A stretch of DNA of 64,000 bases from Eleftheria terrae (GTDB lineage Bacteria; Pseudomonadota; Gammaproteobacteria; Burkholderiales; Burkholderiaceae_C): contig NZ_CP106951.1 of NCBI RefSeq assembly GCF_030419005.1, positions 2,790,001 through 2,854,000 of the forward strand. Direction: 5' to 3'. Numbering within the stretch: position 1 is the first letter of the stretch; each line of letters begins with the position of its first letter. Position numbers and translations under genes: made by a program. Below the pieces are notes generated by a model, which worked only from the letters and a program-made list of their open reading frames with translations, did no database searches and was not told the DNA's origin. Of the stretch, positions 21,295-29,329 are shown in pieces.

Positions 21295-22497
21295 ATGGAG
21301 CTGATGAAGAATGTCCAGGGATGGACCGAAGGCGTCGAGGTCGACCACCAGGCGCTCAACCAGATCCGCCACATCGCCGGCCTGCCCATCGTGGCGGGTC
21401 ATGTGGCCATCATGCCCGACGTGCACCTGGGCAAGGGCGCGACGGTGGGCTCCGTGATTCCCACCCGGGGCGCCATCATTCCCGCGGCCGTCGGTGTCGA
21501 CATCGGCTGCGGCATGTGTGCCGTGCGAACCGACCTGCGGGCCGGGGATCTGCCCGACAGCCTGGCCGCCATTCGATCGGCGATCGAATCCTTGGTGCCG
21601 GTCGGGTTCGCGGCGCACGACAAGGAAGTGAACCCGACGCATGAAGCCGCCCATGGCCGCGTGCTGAAGCAGCGCATGGACGCGCTGTACGCCCGGTTCG
21701 AGAAGCTGTCCATCCTGTCGGTGCTCGGTGCCCTCGACGCCCGCCGCATCTGGAAGCAGATCGGCACGCTGGGCGGCGGCAACCACTTCATCGAACTGTG
21801 CCTCGACGAGGCCGGCGCGGTGTGGGTGATGCTGCACTCCGGCTCGCGCAATATTGGCAAGACGATCGGCGAAGCCGCCATCGGCATGGCGCGCGAAGCG
21901 TGCGCCCGGGCCGGCGTGGGCTTGCCCGACCGCGACCTGGCCTGGCTGAACGAAGGCTCGCCCGAGTTCCACCAGTATGTGCAGGCCTTGCAATGGGCGC
22001 AGGACTACGCGGCGCTCAACCGCGACCTGATGCTGTTCCGCGTGATGCGCGCACTGCGCGAGACACTCGGGCGCGAGATCGGCTCCACCAAGGAAGCCAT
22101 CAACTGCCACCACAACTACGCGACGGTCGAAGAGCATTTCGGCGCCAAGGTGTGGATCACCCGCAAGGGCGCGGTGAGCGCGCGCGAAGGCCAGCTCGGG
22201 ATCATTCCCGGCTCGATGGGCGCCAAGTCCTACATCGTGCGGGGCAAGGGCAACCCCTTGTCGTACTGCTCATGCTCGCATGGCGCCGGCCGGCGCCACT
22301 CGCGCGGCATGGCAAAGCGCCTGTTCGACCTCGACGCGCTGGCGGCCCAGACGGCCGGCGTGGAATGCCGCAAGGACGAAGGCGTGCTCGACGAGATTCC
22401 GGGCGCCTACAAGGACATCGATGCCGTCATGGCCGCGCAGGCCGACCTGGTGAGCGTGGAGCACACGCTCAAGCAGGTCTTGTGTGTGAAAGGCTGA
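21295..22497 (+). CDS. rtcB: RNA-splicing/repair ligase RtcB
   Basis: 400 aa, full-length RtcB. Metal-binding motifs GVDIGCGMCAV (Cys near residue 75), GTLGGGNHFIEL and HSGSRNIGK are present, and the guanylylated histidine lies in CSHGAGRRHSR (His329). RtcB joins 2',3'-cyclic phosphate or 3'-phosphate RNA ends to 5'-OH ends using GTP and Mn2+, healing tRNAs cut by ribotoxins. ATG 21295 follows a perfect AAGGAG. It heads a three-gene operon with an HNH gene and the TROVE gene, directly downstream of the tRNA array. No rtcA cyclase is present. Confidence 0.96.
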   Translation: MELMKNVQGWTEGVEVDHQALNQIRHIAGLPIVAGHVAIMPDVHLGKGATVGSVIPTRGAIIPAAVGVDIGCGMCAVRTDLRAGDLPDSLAAIRSAIESLVPVGFAAHDKEVNPTHEAAHGRVLKQRMDALYARFEKLSILSVLGALDARRIWKQIGTLGGGNHFIELCLDEAGAVWVMLHSGSRNIGKTIGEAAIGMAREACARAGVGLPDRDLAWLNEGSPEFHQYVQALQWAQDYAALNRDLMLFRVMRALRETLGREIGSTKEAINCHHNYATVEEHFGAKVWITRKGAVSAREGQLGIIPGSMGAKSYIVRGKGNPLSYCSCSHGAGRRHSRGMAKRLFDLDALAAQTAGVECRKDEGVLDEIPGAYKDIDAVMAAQADLVSVEHTLKQVLCVKG

Positions 22498-22578
22498 AAG
22501 GCTGGAGGGGGCTGGTACTGCCATCTTCCTTCAGCGATTCCCCAAGAAAAGCAGAAGGAAGGAAAGGAGGAAACTCCG

Positions 22579-23142
22579 ATGCACCAGCACGTCCTGCAAC
22601 TGGACATCCAGGGTACGCCACAGCGTTGGATCACGCTGGAGCAGGCGGCCCTGCACTACGCCACCGACACGGTCGCCTGGGTCGACGGCAACGAGCCGCT
22701 GCGCACGCTGCGCGGCGGCGTCAACGCGGCCACCGGCCGGCAGTCGCTGATCGAGGTGCACCCGATCATCGCGCTGCGGGGCGCGTCCCGCATCAACCTG
22801 TTCGAGGTCACGCCCTCGCTCGCGAAACACAAGCTGTTCTGCCGCGACCGATACACCTGCGCCTACTGCGGCCAGCGCTTCCAGGAGCGTGAACTGCAAT
22901 GCGAGCACATCGTGCCGGAATCGCGCGGTGGCGGATGGACCTGGATGAACCTGGTCACTGCCTGCGGCCCGTGCAACGGCCGCAAGGCCGCCCGCACGCC
23001 CGAGGAGGCCGCCATGCCGCTGCTCTACCTGCCCTATGTGCCCAGCCGCTTCGAAGATTTTCTGCTCGAAGGCCGGCACATCCGGGCCGACGTGCACGAG
23101 TGGCTGGCCGCACGCCTGCCGAGGGGATCGCGGCTGAACTGA
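22579..23142 (+). CDS. HNH endonuclease between rtcB and the TROVE gene
   Basis: 187 aa. The C-terminal half is an HNH domain: RYTCAYCGQRF, LQCEHIVPESRGGGWTWMNLVTACGPCNGRKAARTPEEA, that is CxxC - H(E)H-type beta-beta-alpha metal - CxxC. The N-terminal 80 residues are an extension of the kind seen in small HNH proteins of the McrA group. AGGAGG at about 22566-22573 supports the start. Location inside an RNA-repair operon raises the question whether it acts on RNA or DNA; no such role is established. Confidence 0.85.
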   Translation: MHQHVLQLDIQGTPQRWITLEQAALHYATDTVAWVDGNEPLRTLRGGVNAATGRQSLIEVHPIIALRGASRINLFEVTPSLAKHKLFCRDRYTCAYCGQRFQERELQCEHIVPESRGGGWTWMNLVTACGPCNGRKAARTPEEAAMPLLYLPYVPSRFEDFLLEGRHIRADVHEWLAARLPRGSRLN

Positions 23143-23178
23143 CACCCACACCCCGACCATGACCCGAAGGAGGCTCCA

Positions 23179-24768
23179 ATGGTCAACACCCAACTGTTCC
23201 AGACGCTGAAGGGTGGACTGCTGCCGAAGGCCGATGCCGTGAACCACGCGCAGGCCCCGGCCTACGCCTTCAGCCCTCGCCACCAGCTGGCGCAACTGGC
23301 AGCCACCGGCTGCCTCAACCACACCTTCTACGCCACCGCCGACGAGCAGCTCGACCAGGTGCTGGTCCTGGCCCGCGAGCTCGAACCGGCCTTCGTCGCA
23401 AAGACGGCGATCCACGCGCGACAGGCCGGCCACATGAAGGACATGCCGGCGCTGCTGCTGGCGGTGCTGGCCAGCCGCGACGTGCAACTGCTCGAATCCG
23501 CCTTCGGCCGTGTGGTGGACAGCGGCAAGATGCTGCGCAACTTCGTGCAGATCGTCCGCTCCGGCGTGACCGGTCGCAAGTCGCTCGGCTCACGGCCGAA
23601 GAAGCTGGTGCAGCAATGGCTGCTGACGGCCAGCGAAGCGCAGCTGCTGCAGGCGTCGGTGGGCAACAGCCCGTCGCTGGCAGACGTCGTCAAGATGGTG
23701 CACCCCAAGCCGACGGAGCCCTGGCGCGCCGCCTGGTTCGCCTGGTTGATCGGCAAGCCGCATGACGAGGCGGCGCTGCCGCCGCTCACCTGGGCGTTCG
23801 AGCAATTCAAGCGCGCCTTGCTGAACGGGCCGGATGCCACGCGGCCGCTGCCGGCGCTGCCGGACGTGCCGTTCCAGCTGCTGACCGCCCTCGACTTGTC
23901 GACCGGGCACTGGTCCGACATCGCCCGCAAAGGGTCGTGGCAGATGGTGCGGCAGAACCTCAACACCTTTGCGCGCCACGGCGTGTTCGCGGTGCCGGGG
24001 GTGGCCGAGGCTGTGGCGGCGAAGCTGCGCGACCTCTCCTCGATCCGGCGGGCCCGCGTGCTGCCCTACCAGTTGCTGGCGGCTTTCAAGGCGGCGGGCC
24101 CGGAGGTGCCGGCGGTGGTGCGTGAAGCGCTGCAGGACGCGATGGACACCGCACTGGTGAACGTGCCGCAGCTCGACGGCCAGGTTGTGGTGTGTCCCGA
24201 CGTGTCGGGCTCGATGAGCTCGGCAGTGACGGGCCAGCGCGGCACTGCCACTTCGGCGGTGCGTTGCATCGACATCGCGGCGCTGGTGGCAGCGGCCTTC
24301 TGCGCGAAGAACCGGCACACGCAGGTGCTGCCGTTCGAGCGGACGGTGGTGCAGGTCGATCTGAATCCTCGCGATTCGGTGCTGACCAACGCGGCCCGGC
24401 TGGCATCGATCGGCGGCGGCGGCACCAACGTCAGCGCACCGCTGGCGCGGTTGAACGATCAGCGCGCCATGGTGGACCTGGTCGTCATCGTCTCGGACAA
24501 CGAGTCGTGGGTGGATGCCCGCCACCACGGCGGCACCGAAACGATGCGCCAATGGTCCGCGTTGAAGGCCCGTTGCCCCGCAGCCAAGCTGGTGTGCATC
24601 GACATCCAGCCGAACCGCACCAGCCAGGCGGCGGAGCGGGCCGACGTGATGAACGTCGGCGGATTCTCGGATGCGGTCTTCCTCGCGGTGGCGCAGTTTG
24701 CCAACGGCACGCTGGACGCCGGCCACTGGGTGGGCGAGATCGAGAAGATCCCGCTCGAGGCGCAGTGA
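23179..24768 (+). CDS. rsr: TROVE-domain protein (Ro60 orthologue, Rsr)
   Basis: 529 aa, typical Ro60/Rsr length. The N-terminal two thirds are HEAT-like helical TROVE repeats (FSPRHQLAQLAATGCLNHTFYA, HARQAGHMKDMPALLLAVLA, GRVVDSGKMLRNFVQIVRSG). The C-terminal part is a von Willebrand A domain with an intact MIDAS motif DVSGSMS (D341, S343, S345). Ro60 rings bind misfolded RNA and Y RNAs; in Deinococcus the Y RNA tethers the ring to PNPase for RNA degradation. AAGGAGG precedes the ATG by 8 nt. Five Y-RNA-like structures near the gene strengthen the assignment. Confidence 0.95.
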   Translation: MVNTQLFQTLKGGLLPKADAVNHAQAPAYAFSPRHQLAQLAATGCLNHTFYATADEQLDQVLVLARELEPAFVAKTAIHARQAGHMKDMPALLLAVLASRDVQLLESAFGRVVDSGKMLRNFVQIVRSGVTGRKSLGSRPKKLVQQWLLTASEAQLLQASVGNSPSLADVVKMVHPKPTEPWRAAWFAWLIGKPHDEAALPPLTWAFEQFKRALLNGPDATRPLPALPDVPFQLLTALDLSTGHWSDIARKGSWQMVRQNLNTFARHGVFAVPGVAEAVAAKLRDLSSIRRARVLPYQLLAAFKAAGPEVPAVVREALQDAMDTALVNVPQLDGQVVVCPDVSGSMSSAVTGQRGTATSAVRCIDIAALVAAAFCAKNRHTQVLPFERTVVQVDLNPRDSVLTNAARLASIGGGGTNVSAPLARLNDQRAMVDLVVIVSDNESWVDARHHGGTETMRQWSALKARCPAAKLVCIDIQPNRTSQAAERADVMNVGGFSDAVFLAVAQFANGTLDAGHWVGEIEKIPLEAQ

Positions 24769-24782
24769 GGAAGCAGTAGAAC

Positions 24783-24895
24783 GGCGTCGCAGGCGAATGC
24801 GCGCAGGAGTACAGCACCACCCTGCCCAGGAGGCCGCTGACCTCCACCGGTGACCCCGGCCGGCAGCTCTTGCGCCTCTTGTCGCCTGCGACGCC
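24783..24895 (+). ncRNA. Y-RNA-like structure 3
   Basis: A perfect 14-bp outer stem (24783-24796 with 24882-24895) is followed by an internal loop ATGC / CTCTTG and a 10-bp inner stem (24801-24810 with 24866-24875, two G-U). The top holds hairpins GGAGG-CCGCTGA-CCTCC and CCGG-TGACC-CCGG but no clear T arm. The asymmetric loop after GGCGA matches the other members. It starts 15 nt after the TROVE stop codon. Confidence 0.65.
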
Positions 24896-24910
24896 ACCCG
24901 CCCTGTTTTC

Positions 24911-24999
24911 GGCGCGAATGCGGGCAGGACTCCATGGATCATCAAGTTCGACTCTTGACGCCGGGCGACCGGCGAGGTCTTGCCCATTCTGGTCGCGCC
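24911..24999 (+). ncRNA. Y-RNA-like structure 4 with T-arm mimic
   Basis: Outer stem GGCGCGA/TCGCGCC (24911-24917 with 24993-24999), internal loop ATGC / ATTCTGG, inner 10-bp stem (24922-24931 with 24976-24985). The apex carries a T-arm mimic TCAAG-TTCGACT-CTTGA (24942-24958) followed at once by a 6-bp stem CGCCGG/CCGGCG closed by the GNRA tetraloop GCGA (24959-24974). The D arm is missing. It looks like a reduced version of copies A and B. Confidence 0.65.
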
Positions 25000-25007
25000 A
25001 CCCTTTT

Positions 25008-25153
25008 CCGTTCGAAGGCGGTGAATGCAGGTGGAACTACAGCCTGTCACGCTCGCGGTCGCGGGTTCGAGTCCCGCCGGTCTCCGCAAGGGGAACGTAG
25101 CTCAGTAGGTAGAGCACGACGTTTCACCGATCCTCGTCACTGTCTTCGGATGG
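25008..25153 (+). ncRNA. Y RNA with circularly permuted tRNA-like domain (YrlA-like), copy B
   Basis: Ends 25008-25024 and 25137-25153 pair at all 17 positions (13 Watson-Crick, 4 G-U). Inner stem GGTGGAAC/GTTTCACC (25030-25037 with 25121-25128). T arm GCGGG-TTCGAGT-CCCGC (25061-25077), acceptor-like stem CGGTCTCC/GGGGAACG (25078-25085 with 25090-25097, one mismatch) closed by GCAA, D arm GCTC-AGTAGGTA-GAGC. The stretch CCTGTCACGC before the T arm resembles the anticodon region of tRNA-Asp. Differences from copy A preserve pairing almost throughout, so the structure is under selection. The terminator at 25168 follows. Confidence 0.85.
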
Positions 25154-25167
25154 ATCTTTCCTCGTGG

Positions 25168-25199
25168 AAAACGGGCGCCTTCGGGCGCCCGTTTTTTTT
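25168..25199 (+). terminator. Strong intrinsic terminator closing the RNA-repair island
   Basis: ACGGGCGCC-TTCG-GGCGCCCGT (25171-25179 and 25184-25192), flanked by four A and followed by eight T. It is the best terminator in the window and lies 14 nt after Y RNA copy B. Confidence 0.92.
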
Positions 25200-25407
25200 G
25201 GTGGCACCGACCCTGCGTCATCGCCCTTGCGACGCGGCGCTTGACGCAAAGAGCGCTTCGAAGGCCGGAGACAGCGGCTCGGTGACACGGCCAGCCTCGC
25301 AGGCCGCCTCCCTGTCCAGAGCAAGCCAATGGCAGAGACCAGCCGCCCGGCGACCCGGAAGGCCCGGCCGCCGGCCGGCAGGAACAGGCGCCCCTCAGGC
25401 CGTCCCC

Positions 25408-27261
25408 TCAGGCCGCCTGCAGCACGGGGGCCAGCACCGCCAGGGGCAGGTTCCCGGCGCGCAGCACCGCATCGTTGAAGCGCACGTCGCCGCCGGCACT
25501 GCCTCGCCGGTTCCGCCATTGCGTCCGCAAGCGCAGCAGCTCGGCCTGCCCGATCATGTAGCCGCAGGCCTGGCCCGGCTTGACGCAGTAGCGGTCGACC
25601 TCGCCTTCCAGCGCGCCGCGCGGGCGGCCGGTGGCGTCCGCCATGGCCTGGATCGCGCGCTCGCGGCTCCAGCCCAGGGCATGCAGCCCGGTGTCCACCA
25701 CCAAGCGCGTCGCGCGCAACTGCTGCGCCTGCAGGTAGCCCAGGCGGGCCAATGGGTCGTCGTCGTAGAAGCGCGCCTCGTCCACCAGTTGCTCGGCATA
25801 CAGCGCCCAGCCTTCGGAATAGCCGTTGAACTTGAGCAGCGCATGGATCGGATGGCGCCGTGCCAGCTCGGCCTCGTTCGCCTCCTGCCACACGTGGCCG
25901 GGCAGGGTCTCATGCGCCACCAGCGTGGGCAGCGCCCAGCGTGGCCACTGCGCGGTGTCGCGCAGGTTGAGGTAGAAGGTGGCTTCGCGCGAGCCATCGA
26001 GCGAGCCGGGGGACAGGTAGGCGCCGGCCGCCCCAGCCTCGACCTCTACCGGCACTCGCTCCACCGCCAGCGGCGCCCGCAGGGGCAGTGCCGACCAGCG
26101 CGGCATGGCGGCACGGAACCGGACCACCCACTGCCGGCACAAGGTCAGGGCCGCCTCGCGGCCGGCGTCGGTGTTCTGGAAGCCGTGCTGGGCGGCGCGG
26201 CCCAGGGCCCGCATGCGCTCGCCCACCGAGCCTTGCGCCAGCCCCTGCGATCGCAGCAGGCGGTCCATCTCCGCGCCGATCTCGGCCGACCGCGCCAGCC
26301 CGATGCGGTGGACCTCGGCAGCGGACCGCGCGGTGGTCGTGCCCACGCGCAGGGCCCAGGCGTAGTAGCGCTCGCCGTCGGGGAGGTGACACACGCCAGC
26401 CTCGTCGCGTGCACGCGCCATCGCGGCGTGAACCGCATCACGCTGACGCTGCACGGCGGGATGAAAGCCACGTTCCCAATGAAAACCCGCCTGCGCCAGC
26501 GCGCCAGGCGTGCCCGGTGCACTGGCCCGCAAGGCCGCCAGCGGGCGCGAGGCCGCCGGCGGCGTGGCGAGCAAGCCGTCGAGCTGATCGAGCAGGGTCG
26601 CGAGCACAAAGCGGGGTGGCAGGACGCCCCGTGCGGCGTCGTGGCGGAATCGCTCGGTCTCGTGGTCGATCTGCGCGGGCAGGGCCGCCAGGCGGGCCAG
26701 CCAGGCATCGAGGTCCTGCGGCGTGCGCAGCGGCTGGTGGCTCGCCAGGAAGGGCGGCGCGTTCAATGCCAGGCCCAGCATCTGGTTGATCGCATAGGGC
26801 GTGTTCTCCTGGCACAGCATGGCGACCAGCCCTTGGTCGCCGTAGCCGAAGGCGGCGCCTTCCACGGCGAGCTCCAGCGCAAAGCGCACGGCATCGAGCG
26901 TGGCAGCGGCGCTGGCATCCAGGCCGGCGCGGGGCAGGCGGTCGAGTCGTGCCAGTGCCTCCGCATTGCGTGCGCTGCCCGCCTGGGCCGCAGCCAGCGA
27001 CCGATCGGCCCACCGGCTGCGCAGCGCCCGGTGCTGGCCGAGGTCCAGCCCTTGGGCCGTGGCCTCGTGGGGCGCGTCGGCCAGCCATTGGGCCAGCAGC
27101 GCGTCGAGCTGCCGGTTCAGCGCCGATGCTGGCGTGGGCGTGCGCGGCGCAGTGCAGGCGGCGAGCGCCGCTGCGGCACACCAGGCGCCGCTGCGCTGCA
27201 GCCACTGCCGCCTGGAAACAGGGTGGGGGTGAAACGGGTCCATGCCGGGATCATGGTTCAT
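25408..27261 (-). CDS. DUF885 lipoprotein, putative metallopeptidase-like
   Basis: 617 aa from ATG 27261 (ATGs at 27276 and 27243 are alternatives). The N-terminus has a twin-arginine-like SRRQWLQRSG and a lipobox LAAC (AAAALAACTAP), so it is probably a Tat-exported lipoprotein. The body is DUF885: LVAHETLPGHVWQEANEAEL gives the HExxPGH motif, KFNGYSEGWALYAEQLVDE the second conserved block, and RYCVKPGQACGYMIGQAELL the third. DUF885 proteins have a peptidase-like fold and are often called X-Pro-dipeptidyl carboxypeptidase-like; activity is unproven. Transcribed divergently from the LysR gene. Confidence 0.85.
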   Translation of the reverse strand: MNHDPGMDPFHPHPVSRRQWLQRSGAWCAAAALAACTAPRTPTPASALNRQLDALLAQWLADAPHEATAQGLDLGQHRALRSRWADRSLAAAQAGSARNAEALARLDRLPRAGLDASAAATLDAVRFALELAVEGAAFGYGDQGLVAMLCQENTPYAINQMLGLALNAPPFLASHQPLRTPQDLDAWLARLAALPAQIDHETERFRHDAARGVLPPRFVLATLLDQLDGLLATPPAASRPLAALRASAPGTPGALAQAGFHWERGFHPAVQRQRDAVHAAMARARDEAGVCHLPDGERYYAWALRVGTTTARSAAEVHRIGLARSAEIGAEMDRLLRSQGLAQGSVGERMRALGRAAQHGFQNTDAGREAALTLCRQWVVRFRAAMPRWSALPLRAPLAVERVPVEVEAGAAGAYLSPGSLDGSREATFYLNLRDTAQWPRWALPTLVAHETLPGHVWQEANEAELARRHPIHALLKFNGYSEGWALYAEQLVDEARFYDDDPLARLGYLQAQQLRATRLVVDTGLHALGWSRERAIQAMADATGRPRGALEGEVDRYCVKPGQACGYMIGQAELLRLRTQWRNRRGSAGGDVRFNDAVLRAGNLPLAVLAPVLQAA

Positions 27262-27310
27262 GCTGCCTGATGCCAAAATGAATCGTCATTCATACCCTGG
27301 GGTGCCACGG

Positions 27311-28197
27311 ATGCCACGCAGCCCGCAAATGACCCTCGGTCAGCTGGAGCTCTTTGTCGCACTGGTCGAGGCCGGCGGGTTCTCGGCCGCGGGGGCGCGG
27401 CTTGGCATTGGCCAGTCGTCGGTCAGCCACACGGTGAAGGCGCTGGAGCAGGCGCTGGGCACCCCGCTGTTCGATCGCCGCCAGTCGCCCCGGTGCTCAC
27501 CGACGGCGCGCGCCGCCTGCTGCCCCACGCGCGGGCCATGTTGTCCGCGGCCGAGGCCATTCGCCAGGAGGTGCAGGCCGAGAAGGGGCTGAAGGCGGGC
27601 CTGTTGCGCATTGGCTCCTTCGGACCCAGTTCGTCCCTGCGCCTGCTGCCGCAGCTGCTGCGTGCCTTTGCGCTGCGTCACCCGGGGGTGGAGATGCGGG
27701 TGGAGGAAGAGGCGGACGGTGTCATTGCGCAGTGGCTGGTCGACCGGCGGGTGGAACTCGGCTTTGTCACCTTGCCCGAGGCTCGCTTCGACACGGTGCA
27801 TCTGGCGAGCGACGAATACGTGGCGGTGCTGCCCGAGCACCATCCGCTGGCCGCCCAGGAAGCGGTGCGCCCACGGCAGCTGCATCGGCAACGCTACATC
27901 GCCACCTCGGCCGGCTGCGGGGACGAGATTGCCGCGCTGCTGGCTCGCGCGGGGGCCGAACCGGTGGAGCTGTTCAGGCTGCCGCAGGTGCTGTCGGTGC
28001 TGGGGCTGGTGCAGCAGGGGCTGGGGGTGTCGGTGTCGGTGAGGCTGGCGTTGCCGGATGTGTGGCCCGGCGTGGTGTACCGGCCGTTGCGGCCGGCGGC
28101 GGCCCGGCATGTGGGGTTGGCGATGCTGGATCAGGGCGCGCTGTCGCCGGGCGCGCGGGCGTTTGTGGAAATGGCCCGGGCGCAATCCATCATGTGA
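27311..28197 (+). pseudogene. LysR-family regulator with a single-base frameshift
   Basis: The N-terminal HTH (MTLGQLELFVALVEAGGFSAAGARLGIGQSSVSHTVKALEQALGTPLFDRRQSP) and the effector domain (VLTDGARRLLPHARAML ... QSIM) are in different frames. They join at about 27485-27495, where CCCCGGTGCTC would need one more G to restore the reading frame. Otherwise both parts are complete and total about 295 aa. Either the gene is recently broken or this is a sequencing error. It is divergent from DUF885, which it may have regulated. Confidence 0.8.
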
Positions 28198-28438
28198 TCC
28201 GATGTGCCCGGGCCGCGCGGCGCGCCCGACCCACGCCCGCCGTTCAAGTGGCCAGCACCATGTCCGCTGCGATCCACAGCAGAGGGGTGGCGCGGGCGGG
28301 AACCGGCCGGTCGCTTCCGACGCCCGACGGGTTGCAAGCACCTCCGCCTGACCCGGTCTACCCGGAGGCGCCAGGCTGAGCTGGAATCGAAAGCAAGCTA
28401 CGCTGTGCGCAGGCCCGCGCGCTTCTTCAGGAGAACCG

Positions 28439-28813
28439 ATGTTTGACCACGTGAAATTCGGAGCCAGCGACTATGCAGCCAGCAAGGCGTTCTTCCTGCA
28501 GGCGCTCGAGCCGCTGGGCGTCGCCCTTGTCGCGGAGGGACCGCCGACCTACGGTGTCGAGCTCAGCGCAGACGGCAAGTCGTCTCTGTGCATCTACGAA
28601 ACCCAGGAGAAGCCAGCGCATCTTCACCTGGCGTTCGTGGCAGAGAATCGCGAGCAGGTCGCGGCTTTCCATCGCGCGGCCCTGGCGGCGGGTGGCAAAG
28701 ACCATGGTGCGCCGGGCCTGCGCCCGCACTACCACGCGAACTACTATGCGGCTTTCGTCATTGGTCCCGACGGGCACAACATCGAAGTGGTTTGCCATGC
28801 ACCGGAGGCCTGA
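28439..28813 (+). CDS. VOC family protein
   Basis: 124 aa glyoxalase/bleomycin-resistance fold: MFDHVKFGASDYAASKAFFLQALEPLGVALV at the N-terminus, AHLHLAFVAENREQVAAFHRAALAAGG and YYAAFVIGPDGHNIEVVCH at the C-terminus. Conserved H4 and E119 fit metal ligands. AGGAG lies 6 nt upstream of ATG. Function not assignable. Confidence 0.85.
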   Translation: MFDHVKFGASDYAASKAFFLQALEPLGVALVAEGPPTYGVELSADGKSSLCIYETQEKPAHLHLAFVAENREQVAAFHRAALAAGGKDHGAPGLRPHYHANYYAAFVIGPDGHNIEVVCHAPEA

Positions 28814-28950
28814 CTCTCCGATCGAGCGGGCAACGCCGGGCGACCGCTGCCGGCAGCGGGCCCTCTCGTCTTGCCGCGAACGATCCGTGTCATTGATCTC
28901 TCGGACATCGCACCCATGCCTGCGACAGCGCGCCTCGGGACGAAGGCCGC

Positions 28951-29292
28951 ATGGCAGCGGGAGCAGGCCAAGCGCGGGCCCTTCCCGCTTTTGAGCTCCG
29001 CATGGACCGCAGGCAACTCGTGCTCTTTCTCGAGCATCCGTACGCGGCGTTCGACGGATCTCTGGCTGCGCCAACGGAGCTGCTTCTCGCCGGCTTGACT
29101 TGGCCGACCGAACACTGGGTGGACCTGGCGGTGTCATGGATCGAGCAGGGAGCGCCGATCGATGAAGGCATTGCCTGCGCGCTCGAAGAGGTCAGCAGGA
29201 AGCCGTTCTCCCAGCGCCTGCGACACCGCAGCTTTGCGCTGGCGGCACGGTGGCGGCGGCAGGGGAACGCAAGGCGACGGGATGGGGACTGA
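28951..29292 (+). CDS. Conserved-looking small hypothetical protein
   Basis: 113 aa, or 96 aa from ATG 29002, which may be the better start because the first 17 residues are not protein-like. Core sequence MDRRQLVLFLEHPYAAFDGSLAAPTELLLAGLTWPTEHWVDLAVSWIEQGAPIDEGI, then FSQRLRHRSFALAARWRR. Balanced composition and codon use favour a real gene. Family unknown to me. Confidence 0.5.
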   Translation: MAAGAGQARALPAFELRMDRRQLVLFLEHPYAAFDGSLAAPTELLLAGLTWPTEHWVDLAVSWIEQGAPIDEGIACALEEVSRKPFSQRLRHRSFALAARWRRQGNARRRDGD

Positions 29293-29329
29293 AACGGCGC
29301 AGCCTGGGGTTCGCTCTCACCACACAAGC

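Noticed and set aside
18974..25153. CRISPR array or REP/BIME cluster as the explanation of the repeated hairpins
   Set aside because: The repeats are unequal in length, carry T- and D-arm sequences and are not regularly spaced; no cas genes occur in the window.
24850..27270. 806-aa + strand open frame from the Y RNAs through the DUF885 gene
   Set aside because: It crosses the strong terminator and two structured RNAs and is antisense to DUF885; the translation is low-complexity.
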